Shown: positions 1 to 11,733 of the stretch, one piece after another
Layout of the letters: every line of letters starts with the position of its first letter
Position numbering within the stretch: position 1 is the first letter of the stretch
Assembly: GCA_016806645.1 (NCBI GenBank)
Contig: JACSYO010002005.1
Location: 741,501-805,500, forward strand
Length of the DNA stretch: 64,000 nucleotides
Reading direction: 5' to 3'
Origin: Ophiodon elongatus
Lineage: Eukaryota > Chordata > Actinopteri > Perciformes > Hexagrammidae
The notes under the pieces: generated by a model
What the model saw: the letters and a program-made list of their open reading frames with translations, nothing else
Database searches by the model: none
What the model was told of the DNA's origin: nothing
Made by a program: the position numbers and the translations under genes

Positions 1-3000
1 TGGGAGGAACCAGCAGGCAACAAATCCCTATTGAGTTTTACATGAGTGATGAGAAAAATAAATCAATACTACATTTTCTTCACTAACTTCCTCAAATCCT
101 TACGAGCACTCTCTAAATGTATGATATGCTGTATTTCCACTACAACTATTTGTGTAAAATTAAATGAATGCCAAATATTTGAATGTGATCTAAATTTGAA
201 TACAGACCACCATGTACTGTCTGTGAAAGAATTAAAGCCGCCGCAGTAATCAATATTATTATATTAACGATGGGTGAAATGATGATTGGGAGCATTTTCA
301 TTGCCTCTGAACGGCTCTCAACATGTCAATGGCGACCTGGCGGCTCACAACTAATGGTGCCAACAGAACTAACTGAGGGGGATCCGGAGGGTGGGTGGCT
401 ATCCCGGACGGGACAGCGTAATCGGTTGTTAATTGCCGTCTCTAACCAGTGGGGCAGCTCACATGCATATGCACTATGTCAGCAAAACAAGGAGAAGCTC
501 TGATTACAACACACCAAGACGGCGATTGGCTTCATTTTCTGCTCAGGTAGACACTATTCCACTAAATGTTTACATTCATAACAGTTGGTTTTCTACATTA
601 AGGTTTAGAATGTTAAATACAATCCCTTGTAACAACCCCACAGACAATAATCTCCGGAATCTGCAGTTACCCTGAGCTCATCAGAACATTTTAGTGTCTT
701 TCGGCTCATCATTTTGTTCTCACTGTTTGGGTTCAGTCTCACGGCTCTCATCAATGTCGTTTCCAGCCACAGAAGGTAATTCCTTTTCAGTAAAAGCATC
801 TCTGACCTAAAAGAAGAGTGAGTATGGAGGGAATTTTGATGTGATGGTGGCGCTAGAGGAAAACTAAGGGGATCATAAAATATATTACAGCCTGAGAGAA
901 AAATGAATGTCCATACCAAATAGCAATCCATCCAGTAGAGATCTTTACACTACAGACTAGCTCAGTGACTGACATCGCCACCAGCATGATTGAAAATCCC
1001 AAAAGCAAAATAGAAAATAAGGTCTTAGAAAATATCATGAAATTGGAAAAAGAAATTTCAAAAATGTATTTTCCCTATCTTTATTTTTTAATTTCACTGT
1101 CAGTAACTGCCTATGTACTCATACATATCTCATTAATTTAATTGTTATCATACAGTTGATGGCTTTCAGACAGCAGTCATTGTGAAGTACAAACCTACTG
1201 TTGAAGTCTTTATGCAAGCTTTCAAAGTGTATTTTATTCAGGGTAATGATGGCTCTCACTCTGCACGGCAACCATGACATTCTGATTTGGTCAGTTTGGT
1301 TGGCGAACGCTATCTGCATATGGACCTCTGTCTTCATATGTCATTGAAGTTGGAAAGGAAGGAAAACAAACATCCGTACAGAGAGCAGATAATCTGATTA
1401 AGTGCCGAAGGTTTAACTAGTGCCAGTTATTGTGGATATGAGAAGAAGAGGCCGTAGAGAGTACAACCAATCTGATCACTAAACAGAGCTGTGACAAATA
1501 GCTCTGACAATCCTGTCAGTGGTGCAAGCATTGGGCCAGAGTGTCTGAAGCTGAATGGAGACCCACCAGGCCCTGCGTGACAAATTGTCTCAGAATGACA
1601 ATCTGTCTGCCTGCCCACAACTTTCAGCTGTCAAATAATGTGGAGTCAGTGCTTAGAGATTATGGAATAAATACCATATTTCAGCTCTCCTACATTTTTC
1701 CCTCCCCCCGTTTCATTTCAGGTCTTCTTTTTGCACTTTTCAACACGCAAGCAGAAAGGCTGCTTCATATATTTTATATATTGATATTAAACTATATTAA
1801 ATATGGTACCTAAGTTAGTATGGATCAACAACATTAGGATTAGTGGAGACAAACAGTCATATCTGGCTATTTGGTCCAATCTTTGTAAACATTCTGGGAA
1901 ATGTGTATGGAACATGTGCAAAAGCCAAAAGTGATGAGACTTAACCATATAAAATATAAAGAACTAAGTATGGGCAACTACACCTGCATAAGGAAAGATA
2001 AACAGTGATTACATGATGAAGCTCATCAACTGGGAAGCAGATAACAGAATCACTGCTAGAACTTCAGAAAGCCTGTAACACATAGGTGCCACCGAAGAAC
2101 CAGTGGTGCCATTGTTTTTCTGATATTACATAGCTATTTTTAGGCTTAGTGACAAAAACAATTTGTTTTGGGAAAGTGGTGGTGTGGGTATAAATGACTA
2201 TTTCGTTAAGGTTCGGCGACCTTCGGCATCACGGTTGCGGTAATGACCAACGTTGAATGTCGGAAAGAAACAGGAAACGAACACATCGACCTCCTCCATC
2301 TGCAGACTTTATCGTTCTGTATATAATAACACACAATTGCCTTTGCTCCGAACAAACAAAAGTCATAATATGAATGTTTTAGGGCATTTGCTGAATATAC
2401 TGACGTTGTTTTTTTTCTAGGTAAGACAACCTCATTAACCCATACATCTGACCAGTGCAGGGTCTTTACTGGCATTATCAGCTCCTGCAGAGCGGTTGAC
2501 AGACTGAAAAGTCTGATCCTCATTAATTTACATTGTAAACAGCTAATCACTGGTTTTGAACCATAAACCAGTAATAAGCCTCCCACACCCAACTTTATGC
2601 AAATAGTCACCTTTCTGAAGCAGGATCATTCAAAAGTTATCACTTCATATTTTCACTTTAAGACATACTTTATAATGGTGTAATTTACCTGGAAATACCA
2701 AGTACATTAAGCGCGTTATTTAAGACCAGATAAAAAATTAGAGTGTAACTTCACCCCCAGTTCTGATTTTAATATAATCAGAATCAGACTTTATCGGAAA
2801 AGTGAAGGTAATACTACCATTAGAGGATGTATAACAAACATCAAGGTACTCATCCTCTACTTGTTCAAGATATAACAGCAGCAATGTTTCCCAAAGTAAA
2901 ATATGTCTTATGAGTACCACTCTGCTACAAACAAATACAAAAATACTTTAAGGGTCAGTCCAACCAAATCACAGAAAGATATTTTTTAGTCACTTCTAGT

Positions 3001-3059
3001 GGTATCCAGCCATGCAGGTAATTTTGGTTTTATTCGGCCAGGTTTTGAGGTACCGGTCT
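1..3059. other. Intergenic, no gene recognised
   Basis: Short open frames occur on both strands, but none has a recognisable motif, a run of plausible exons or a start context worth reporting. The composition is AT-rich with no long tandem repeat. It lies in the gene-poor flank 3' of FAM135B. Confidence 0.6.
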
Positions 3060-3420
3060 CTGAGATTTCAGCTTGACACCCAAATACAATGAAGGCAGAT
3101 GGAATTCTCTTGGTGGTGCTCACAGTATTGAAAAATAACATTTGAAAAACCACATCTCTTTCTAGAAATAATGCCTTGGCTCCTCTGTAAAATCCACTCT
3201 ACACAGGTTTTATTGGAACTACTTACCACTGGAAAAAATAGTCCCAGTGAAAATTGTTGACAGCAACATCTGTTAGGCAGTATTACTCAACACAGCAACA
3301 CTATCTAGGTCCCTCTGCGTTGCCATAGGTGCTGATAATCTTGAGAGATATGTAATGAAGGAGATTCAGCTCTCCGCTCACAGGCTAAACAAAGCCTGTA
3401 TTCTTAGACTTGCAGGACCA
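3060..3420. repeat. Probable old interspersed teleost repeat
   Basis: The wording of this segment (a stretch around 'ggtggtgctcacagtattgaaaaataac', then 'cagtgaaaattgttgacagcaacatctg') resembles a dispersed repeat I recall from several percomorph genomes. I see no terminal repeats or coding capacity. This is recognition from memory; a repeat-library search would settle it. Confidence 0.3.
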
Positions 3421-3478
3421 GAGGCATTCACCAGTAGATTTCTAAGATCAAGGCAAATCCATGCCAGTATATACTCAG

Positions 3479-3500
3479 AATATATGTATATACATATATT
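3479..3500. repeat. 22-bp perfect AT-rich palindrome
   Basis: The bases from 3479 to 3500 equal their own reverse complement (an alternating AT core around GTATATAC). It may extrude as a short cruciform, but simple TA-rich DNA makes such palindromes common. Confidence 0.7.
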
Positions 3501-4586
3501 AAAAAAAAATACATAATCCTGAATGGGATGATGTAGGCATGACTTGAATACATAAAATCAAAACCACAGGGAAACAGTTGAGCCATATACGGCACTGTTA
3601 ATTAAACTGTAATTCTAGTTCAATAAAGCATAAGCTTATTGGAGACAGACTGGGGTGAATAATTAGCTGTGACAATGTCACATGTGTTCATGTGACACAA
3701 CATAGCAAAGGTCTCAATGGGTTCTGTAGTAATAAAACATAACACCAAAATTAGAAGATATAATTGAAATGCATGGTCAAACAAGAGCAGCAATCATCAT
3801 CAGCAGCGGTGAATGCTACAGTGCACAAGACGCGTCGCATAAGCAATGTAGAACAATGTGAAAGCAGAATTGTGAAAGAACAAGCTGTAGGAGTGGAGGA
3901 GCCTATAGAATGGATTTCCAATAAGGCAGATACACATTAAAGTGAGCCTAATGTCTGCATTTGCATACACACACATCATTTGAATATGGCTTGGATGTAT
4001 TTTCACACCCCATGTGTGTTACACTGTATGTGGCAGGTGCTGTTTTCTTTTCTTCTTCTTTTCATCATCCAGGGCATCCTTTTGCCGATTCTGAGAAGGG
4101 CCTTTGGCAGTAACATAACTTCTGACGTTTTCTAAACAAATATTGGTGGGGTTAGGTTGTGTTAGGAAGATGAAAATCAGCCTAAACCCACAGGAACCGT
4201 ATCTTTGCACAGAATGGCCCAGTATCCCAAAAAATTATGTCCATATTGGACATGGGATTTCACCGAATTGTCCAATGTTTATTCATTTAATGTTGGGCAT
4301 AGATGGGCCTCTACAATACAGACAGCTCAACAATAAATTACATACAGAAAAGCACAAGACAGAAACAATCACAACAATCACAAATAATGACACAATAACT
4401 GACAAGCACTGGATCAGTCATGACTGATTTCTCTTTAAAAACAGTTTTTGATTGTTTTGATATCTGTGTGTGATCAAGAAGTTCCACAATACATGAAATG
4501 TGTAAATGACATTGAATGCATGCAGCATGATTTGACAAACATTATCTAATCAGTTACTTTTGCAACCTTGCTCACTACTTTAACAT
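3501..4586. other. Intergenic, no gene recognised
   Basis: Nothing beyond short chance open frames is seen between the palindrome and the reverse-transcriptase relic. Confidence 0.55.
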
Positions 4587-5000
4587 TTACCAAATTGTAG
4601 AAGGGAATCTAACAGAAAGCCGACATGTTTTTACTTCTGAAACCTGTCCAATGCTTTGTCCATTAACCTTTAAATTTAACTTAACAACTTCTCTGGAGGT
4701 CTGGGTCCTGGAAGAAAGGTACACACACAGTTGTTTTCTGAAACATGAGTTTTCAAACCATTCTGCTATTGATCGTAACTGCTGACAGTTGGCTGACAGA
4801 ATAGCTACCGGATACATATGCTGCAAGACATGATTCTGGTAAGTCATGAATATATAAACTGACGAGAAATGGGCCAAGAACAGAACCCTGTGGGACTCCT
4901 ATTTTACTCTGTTCGGTAGCAATCCATAACAAGCCATTGAACATGACCCTAGCATGCTGGCTACATAAATTCACACTATTGTTTACACAAAAGGTAAACC
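4587..5000 (-). mobile_element. Degenerate non-LTR retrotransposon (LINE) reverse-transcriptase fragment
   Basis: Read on the minus strand, 4825-4900 encodes the signature GVPQGSVLGP followed by a SLYIHDLP-like string, which is the RT motif block found in Jockey/Rex/CR1-type LINEs. A frame change follows. A second frame (4587-4825) then continues with an RT-like run: AEWFE, a Lys/Asn-rich stretch and LNLKVNGQSIGQV. The place where the catalytic YADD box is expected reads MYPVA (about 4805-4822), so the two catalytic aspartates are lost. The piece is frameshifted, has no endonuclease domain and no intact ends, and is a dead fossil. LINE clade assignment is open. Confidence 0.75.
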
Positions 5001-8000
5001 CTCTTGACAATCTTCTCTTCACTGCAAAACAGAACTTCAGCTCGCAGAGGGATGAGCAAGAAGAGTTTGAGGTGATGGATGTCCAGCTGATATCTTCCAC
5101 TTTTCCTGGAGGAAGTTTGCAAATAGCCACGGATAGCCCTGAGAAACATTTAGTTGCACCAACGTTTGCAAGCAGAATCCCAGATGAAGCGAGGCCATTC
5201 TTTGGTTTCCCTGATGAGCTAACTGAACAACAACCTGCTGAAAGGGAACAGAGCAGTTATACCTAAATCCCAGCACTCATGGTACTTGACAGTGTTACAG
5301 AGAGGACACAGAGAAGGCGAAGCAAGAAAGGAAGTGCAGGAGAACGTCTTCTGGCCATCAATAAGTGATGTCATTGTGCGAGCATCCAGAGTTTATAACA
5401 GCCAGAAGCTCCACCAACCAAAGCAGCAGCTGAAAGATTCCCCAGTTCCTGACCGGTATTATCTCGTGGTTCTTGATTCATAGTTGTCAGTCCAAAGGAC
5501 GCCTCAAAAGTTATACATAATGGCATGCAGTAAGTCCCTTGAAGTCCCTTACCGACAGAATATAAACTTTATTCAACCAACACGTTGAGCACATCAGCTT
5601 GTATCTACAGCCAACCTGTCAAGTCATTGTTCCAATGACTTGACAGCCAAACTCTAAGGACATTACACCGCTAACAAAGAAGTTTTAAAATTACAGCGTA
5701 AACAAAAATGCTGTAGAATCAATATATTCCAACAACATCACACCGTCACAGTACATAATCTATTTTACAGGCAGTCATACACATTCTGACATTTCCTAAA
5801 CAAATGAATATGTCTGTCTTGGTTCCTGTCTCAGTATAGAGAAATCCAATAAGTACTATGATTTCTTTTCTTGCAAAATTTGTACTTTATTCTTAAAAAA
5901 TTGTGATTTTATATTATATTATTAGTTTTTTGACCTCATACCTAAGACTCTTTGTAAGGTGACCATGATAGGCATTCAGCTGCAGATGTGGGGATGGCTC
6001 ATGACAACAGTGCCTGGAAGAGTTGATTGACAGCTGGTGCTTGTTGACTAATTAAATGTCCTTTAAATGCAGTAGTGTGCTGGAGCACTGATGACACACA
6101 CCACATACAGACGGCTATTGTTCGCTGAACTGTGTTGGAAGCTGTGAGCGACTGGACCGTGTGCCAGGAAAGCAGAGGCGCATGGTTTATCAGTGGTGTA
6201 TTATTGTCAGACGTGTGTGAGCACTCGTGTGAATAAAAGAACATCGTCTGTGGACGGGCTGTTGCGTCTGTGTCTGGAGAACTCACAGTGACAGCAAAAT
6301 AATAATTGATATTGTCTTCTTGATTTTACAATTTTCATGGCATTACATGTTCTTCTATTTATGATGATATTGTTACTTTATTCTCATAGTAGTACAAAGT
6401 TCAAGTAATAAACATTTCTCAAAAGACGCATGACATTTCAACTTTTTTATTCAAAATACCATGACCATATTCTTCTAAAACTACAACCTTGTTCTCATAA
6501 TATTGCAAGTTTTACCTCGAAATGTTTTTTTTGTTTTTAGAAGTTGAATTTTCTTCCCCCAAGAGTGGCCCTAATGCTTGCTTAAAGCTCATGATGGCAG
6601 AGTGCCGCTTTTTTGAATCTCATGTCTCACAGCTTATGCTTTGAGAACATCTGGACATTTAGTTTCATAGATAGACGTGTTAAGTACAAATGCAGATGAA
6701 CTTTGAAATTAATTGGGATTATTTATTAATGTAAGGTGATGTAAGGGATTTGCCAACAGTGTTTTGAAAGAGTTGTGTGAATATTGAGAGTGTAAGAAGC
6801 CTTGAGAGTTGGATATTTACCAGGTTTTCGTTCCTATCCCATTCTAACATTTTTAGCTCTGTATTTACGGTCATTGATATTTATCTTGCAATTTTTCTAT
6901 GAACTGATAATGTTGTTTTGTACAGATGGTATCTACGGTGAAATGAATGAATAACAATGGACAGTATTTAAGGACACCGTAACAGCATAAAACACTACCC
7001 TGTTGAAGGCAAGGTAGCGGGAAATCGTTTGGTGAATGAAGCATGGTCTAAAAGCCTTTGCCCATCAGCATTATTATTTACATTATTAGCGTGAGTGTGA
7101 AATGCGTTTGTTAAATGTAATGCACTCTTAAAGCAATACCAGGCAAAAATAAAATAAAATAATTCTTTCCTAATGTCCCCCTTTTTAAACTTCCACTTGT
7201 CTATGAATATGTGAGCTTGTCCGATTCTCCTACCAGTCCAGGAAGTGGAGCAATTATTGAGTTACTTAAATGAAAATTGAACAAACTGTCCTAAATTGCA
7301 GAGAGACGGGCAACTTAACTGAAGGTCACATTTGCATACACATTTCCCTCTATTGACTTGTAACCTGAACACCGGTGGCTCGGAGAGCGAGTGTTTCCAA
7401 TGACAGCGGAAACATGCTCGAGTGCCGGCGAGGCTGTGTAAAGACTGCTGGTAAAGTGTTTATCACATATGCTGAAGCTCTTTTTTTCTTTTTTTTCAGA
7501 CAACAAGTCTTCCCCATTCGAGAGAGCGCAACAGGCACGCACACCAACAATGACCATAAAGTGCCTTCGTTGCAGAAATGTCATGCAAATTGATTCGTTA
7601 CTGAATCTGGAATATGCAGCCACAGTTTCTCAGGTAAGAAGGGGAGCAATAAGGCGAACACATTTCCAGCGTGTCTCTGCAGACGGGAAATGGGGCATTG
7701 ACGACCGGTGCCCTCTTTCTCTTCTTGACACATTTAGATCCTGGAGTGAAACTCCTCAAGCGAGTTGACTTTTGAATAGCAGCCCATATTTCTTTTGGAC
7801 TAACTAAAATTCCAGATAATGGCCAGGGTGTTGATTTTTTATTTAAATTTTCTTTTTATTCCTCTTGACGTTGAAATGTATTTTGGGCCACAAGCAATAT
7901 GTGACCGACTCCCATTAATTTAATCATACACTTCACCCATGGTAGTTATCGGTGGGTCATGCCCCATTATAAATACAGTTTTCTCTATTCAGGCACACAG

Positions 8001-9050
8001 GGATTCCCAGAAGGGTTGAAGAGTAAGTGATTAATTTGATTGGCTTTCCCCTCCGGCGGTACAGCCGCAGACTTGGCGAGAGTTTTTTCATTGTGCTCAG
8101 CAGATGGGAGCTGCTACTGCGCTCCTCGTGAAATTTTATGCAGGTACAATCTCACCTCTGCGCAGTGCTTTAACAAACACCTTCTTTAACATTATATTTT
8201 CCTAGTGATTAAACTAATCACTATAATATGTGAGCTAACACAATATCTTATATGTAAATTGTTTTACGTTTAACGGTAAAATGGTATTGTAACCCCACGT
8301 GTATTAACTGTTAAATGAATGTGTTATTGTTAACACTCACAAACTTATTATTAGCAAATATATTATCTATCTTATTGCTTATTTAAAGATATATTAACTT
8401 TAAAACCATATCTAGACATTAAGAATAAATATAATGAAAATGTAACAGGTCAAACAGGGTTAGACATGTGAAGTACCCTCACTACGTAGTATAATCTACT
8501 GTTTGGATTACTTTGTATCCTCTGTTTGTTTGGGCATAGTCCGTAAAATGTACAAACATGTTATAAGTCCATATCTGGTGTAATGGCAATGAATTTGCAA
8601 TTTTTATTATTATTTCCACATCCAGCAGTGAGGAAATCTCAACAAAACACGAAGGTTCACTTTCCTATGCTCATTGCTAAGACATGTGTGATAAATCATT
8701 GAAATTCTGCCAGAATTATGAGCCTTAATAATGAAATTAGTTTTGTATAGGCTCTAGGTTTTACTCACCAATGCTCTCCAGATAACTCACTAAACCTGAT
8801 TCTCTGAACAGGCCCCACTTCTAAATATACAGTATTATGTGGGTGTGCTCAGCAGAAAACACACAGACTTTGGTTTATCCATAATGACTGTCCAACTGCA
8901 CACTACTGAGAAGTAATTCACAGTTGCAGGAGGTGGACAAATCTTACTTTGGTCTTTTGAAAAGAGAAAGATACACATATGCTTCATATGAATATTTAGA
9001 TCAAATATATCCTCCTCATATCTTGTTTCTACAATTACAAACCAAAGATA
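5001..9050. other. Intergenic, no gene recognised
   Basis: No coding exon is recognised. At 5990-6300 there is a segment with an AATAAA and a GT-rich tail that recalls the end of an LTR, but no clean boundaries were found. The 7370-7750 stretch is more GC-balanced than its surroundings and could be conserved non-coding DNA, though this is only an impression. Confidence 0.5.
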
Positions 9051-9237
9051 GAAATAATTGCGATTGCCGATATTTTATGACACTGATATCAGGATAATAT
9101 AATGATGTGATCATGCAAGGATCACGCCATACTATATATATAAATATATATATACACATGTGTGTGTACTTGCATGATCACGCCATTATATTATCCTGAT
9201 GTCAGTGTCATAAAATATCGACAATCGCAATTATTTC
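9051..9237. repeat. Long inverted repeat (69-nt arms, 49-nt spacer)
   Basis: The left arm (9051-9119) and right arm (9169-9237) are reverse complements with 4 mismatches over 69 positions. The spacer (9120-9168) is mostly TA dinucleotides and opens with GATCACGCCAT, which is repeated inside the right arm at 9176-9186. Transcribed from either strand this would fold into a long hairpin. It could be a foldback-type miniature transposon, a processed hairpin RNA source, or a cruciform-prone site. No flanking target duplication was identified. Confidence 0.85.
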
Positions 9238-9243
9238 TGGGAC

Positions 9244-9277
9244 AAGATATCATCCAACAAAAGATATCATCCAACAA
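9244..9277. repeat. Exact 2 x 17-bp tandem duplication
   Basis: The unit AAGATATCATCCAACAA occurs twice back to back (9244-9260 and 9261-9277), immediately right of the long inverted repeat. This looks like a local replication slip. Confidence 0.9.
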
Positions 9278-9787
9278 AAAAGCTATCGTGACACGGCTAT
9301 TTACACCAACAGTATAGTGTGTTATAAACAATTCATTACGTGATACTATACTGCCTTTAAATTAGACATAGGGTTTTGAAAGCATGTGTTGTTAGAATGA
9401 GATTAGATTAAGGATTTGTTCCGTATTTTATTCGTCCACTTATCTGCCTGGTGGCCAATTTGCTTAACCCACAGAAATCAGAGAATTAAAAATGCAAAGG
9501 GCCTCATGCAACATGGCACCGCCAATGTTAACCCGAAGAGAAAGGGAGACACCTGCATCTATGCATATCACATTAATCTTGTTACAGCCCCGTCCTCTTT
9601 CTTACTGTTAAATATGCATTAAAAAGAATGGAGTCATTGAGTATATTTGGCATATAAAAGATATGGGCTCATCATTAAAAATCCATGTAAGCCCTTTAAA
9701 GCTGAAGAGAGGTGATTTCATGCTTGACTGCATCATTTCGTAGCTGCTACACTCCACCTCCACCACCACCACAATAGAAAACACACA

Positions 9788-9832
<45 letters not shown>

Positions 9833-11522
9833 GAACACACACAAGAACACACACAGCATCAGACAGTGACGTCCTTGGTTCTGCCTCCCCCGTGCGAGGC
9901 TCGGCGGGATGGATGCGGTGTCTGAACTAATGGAGCAGGGAGAACACAGGCTGGCTGTGAATAGAAGGAGGTGGAGGAGAGATCAGGGTGCTCTTGAAGC
10001 ACCTCTTTGCGTTCGCACAACAGCAGGTTACCGTCATCGCGGCGTTTTGGGGAGTGGAGTAATATTTAGTGGCGAGAGCTGCCGGATCTCCCCCGGGGGG
10101 TTACAACTGGAGAAGCTCCCTCTGGACTGTTTGGGCTGCAATTTAAAGGTCCCTTCGATTTGTTTACGTGCGACTTCCCGCTCATACATCAGCCCATTGC
10201 TGAAAATATGCTGCTAAATCAGACTCGTGCGCTAATGATACGAATGTGCCAAAAAGTCCCCTAAAGAACATCTGCGGTTCCATAACCATAAAAACATTTT
10301 GCCTCTGATTAATGTGGTATTCTTAGGCTCATGGCTCTCCTTAGCAGACCACCAGACGAGATGTTCAATCAACTATGCATGACTTGACCTTAATGGATTT
10401 TTCACTGGGAGGCTTGGGTTGGTTATTAGGGAACCAGCTCATGTGGAACAACCTTGTCCCCTTGGGAGGGGAATTACACCAGTTCAGAGGAAACCCACAT
10501 TATGGCACGCAGAGAATAGAGGAAAGCACCATTTCCCCTTGACTTGCATACATCTCTCAGTTTAAAATGTGCCTACTGTGTGATCTCAAAAGAAAAAATT
10601 CCATCTGCTGCTTGATTACCAAATCCCCATCCTTTCTTTACTAATTTATAGTTAGTGCTATTGGCCTTTTGGCTGTCGCCCTGTTCATTTGTCTTCTGTG
10701 TTTAATGTCATGTCACGTCTTTTACTCGATATTCCTGACATTAAAATCAGCTCCTCGTTATACGTAATTAAACAAATGTGCCCATGATTGGCTTAACGTG
10801 CCCACGTGTGTCCGAACGGATAGTGCTTATTAGACCTTGTGCATTTTTAACGTCGCTGCGGAGATTAAATGGTTGCATTGTGCGTCTGGTTAAAGTGATG
10901 GCCGTTATAGCGGCCCCAACCATAGAAGCCTTGATCATCAAGCTCTGTTTACCTCATTCCAATTCGCACACATCGGTAAATAAACAAACAAAATGGCCCG
11001 GTGTTGAATTAATTTTCTCCTCCAGCTGTGTACTCTAATTGGGATAATAAGCTGAAAGGTTATCAACACTCCACGAGGCATTATTCTAGCACCTAGCTCA
11101 TTCTCTGGTCTCCCTCCCTTCTCTTCTCCAGCATTAGAATGGGTCTGTGATACAAAGTGAGGAATGACACAAAGCCCCCATCTATGTATAACTTCATTGA
11201 ATACAATACAACCCTGCAATAAATGTTAAAGGTGGGCAAAAAGATAAATGCTTATTGATTCTAGGTTGGAGAGTCAACTGCATCAATTTAAAGTGTGAAG
11301 CAATTAAAATTGCATTACGGTGTTTATTTTAATTTAACACTACCTACTCTTATGAAACGCAGATAAGAATCATTTTAGAAGCTCTGGGTTTGACTGGCTT
11401 GTTTCAGCAAATGTATGTGGACTATTCATTCTGGGTTCACATGTGTTCACGTTGCCTGAATCAATTCACCTTTGCACGTTTGACTTCTGCAAAGCAGTGA
11501 TATTACTAAAAATACAAAATAC
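9278..11522. other. Intergenic; (AC)n and possible conserved non-coding stretch
   Basis: No gene is recognised. Apart from the microsatellite at 9791, the part from about 10560 to 11220 is free of simple repeats and rich in TAAT/ATTA homeodomain-type core words. This is the texture often seen in conserved non-coding elements, and only alignment to other fish would show it. Confidence 0.4.
9791..9831. repeat. (AC)20 microsatellite
   Basis: An uninterrupted AC dinucleotide run, bordered on both sides by shorter AC-rich stretches. It produces artefactual Cys/Val open frames on the minus strand. Confidence 0.97.
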
Positions 11523-11658
11523 AATAGTGTGGTGGCGGGGGCGTGGTTGGGCTCAGCTGCAGAGGGGACGGAGTGTGGGAGTGGTTCAGGGAACGGGGCC
11601 GGAAGAGGTTTAATTAGCCTCAGCTGGTTTGGGTTTGGCCGATTGGGTTTGCTCCCCT

Positions 11659-11665
11659 ATATAAA
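11659..11665 (+). promoter_or_regulatory. TATA box of solo LTR
   Basis: TATATAA lies within a GC-rich upstream context, 69 bp before the LTR's polyadenylation signal. It is probably the retroelement's core promoter and could act as an orphan promoter for plus-strand transcription. Confidence 0.7.
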
Positions 11666-11727
11666 CCCCAGTAGGGACTGAGGGAAGGGAGAGAGCAGAG
11701 GTACGAACTGCCTGAGCGAGCAGTCCC

Positions 11728-11733
11728 AATAAA
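11728..11733 (+). terminator. AATAAA polyadenylation signal of solo LTR
   Basis: A canonical hexamer followed within the LTR by GT-containing sequence up to the CA end. Its position downstream of the TATA box fits the R region. Confidence 0.7.

Noticed and set aside
2206..2610. Minus-strand 134-residue frame
   Set aside because: No family resemblance seen and no exon context.
5990..6300. Possible second solo LTR (AATAAA with GT-rich tail, ending near CAGTGACA)
   Set aside because: I could not find a matching TG start or a target duplication.
9608..9859. Minus-strand Cys-Val frame of 83 residues
   Set aside because: A product of the (AC)20 microsatellite.
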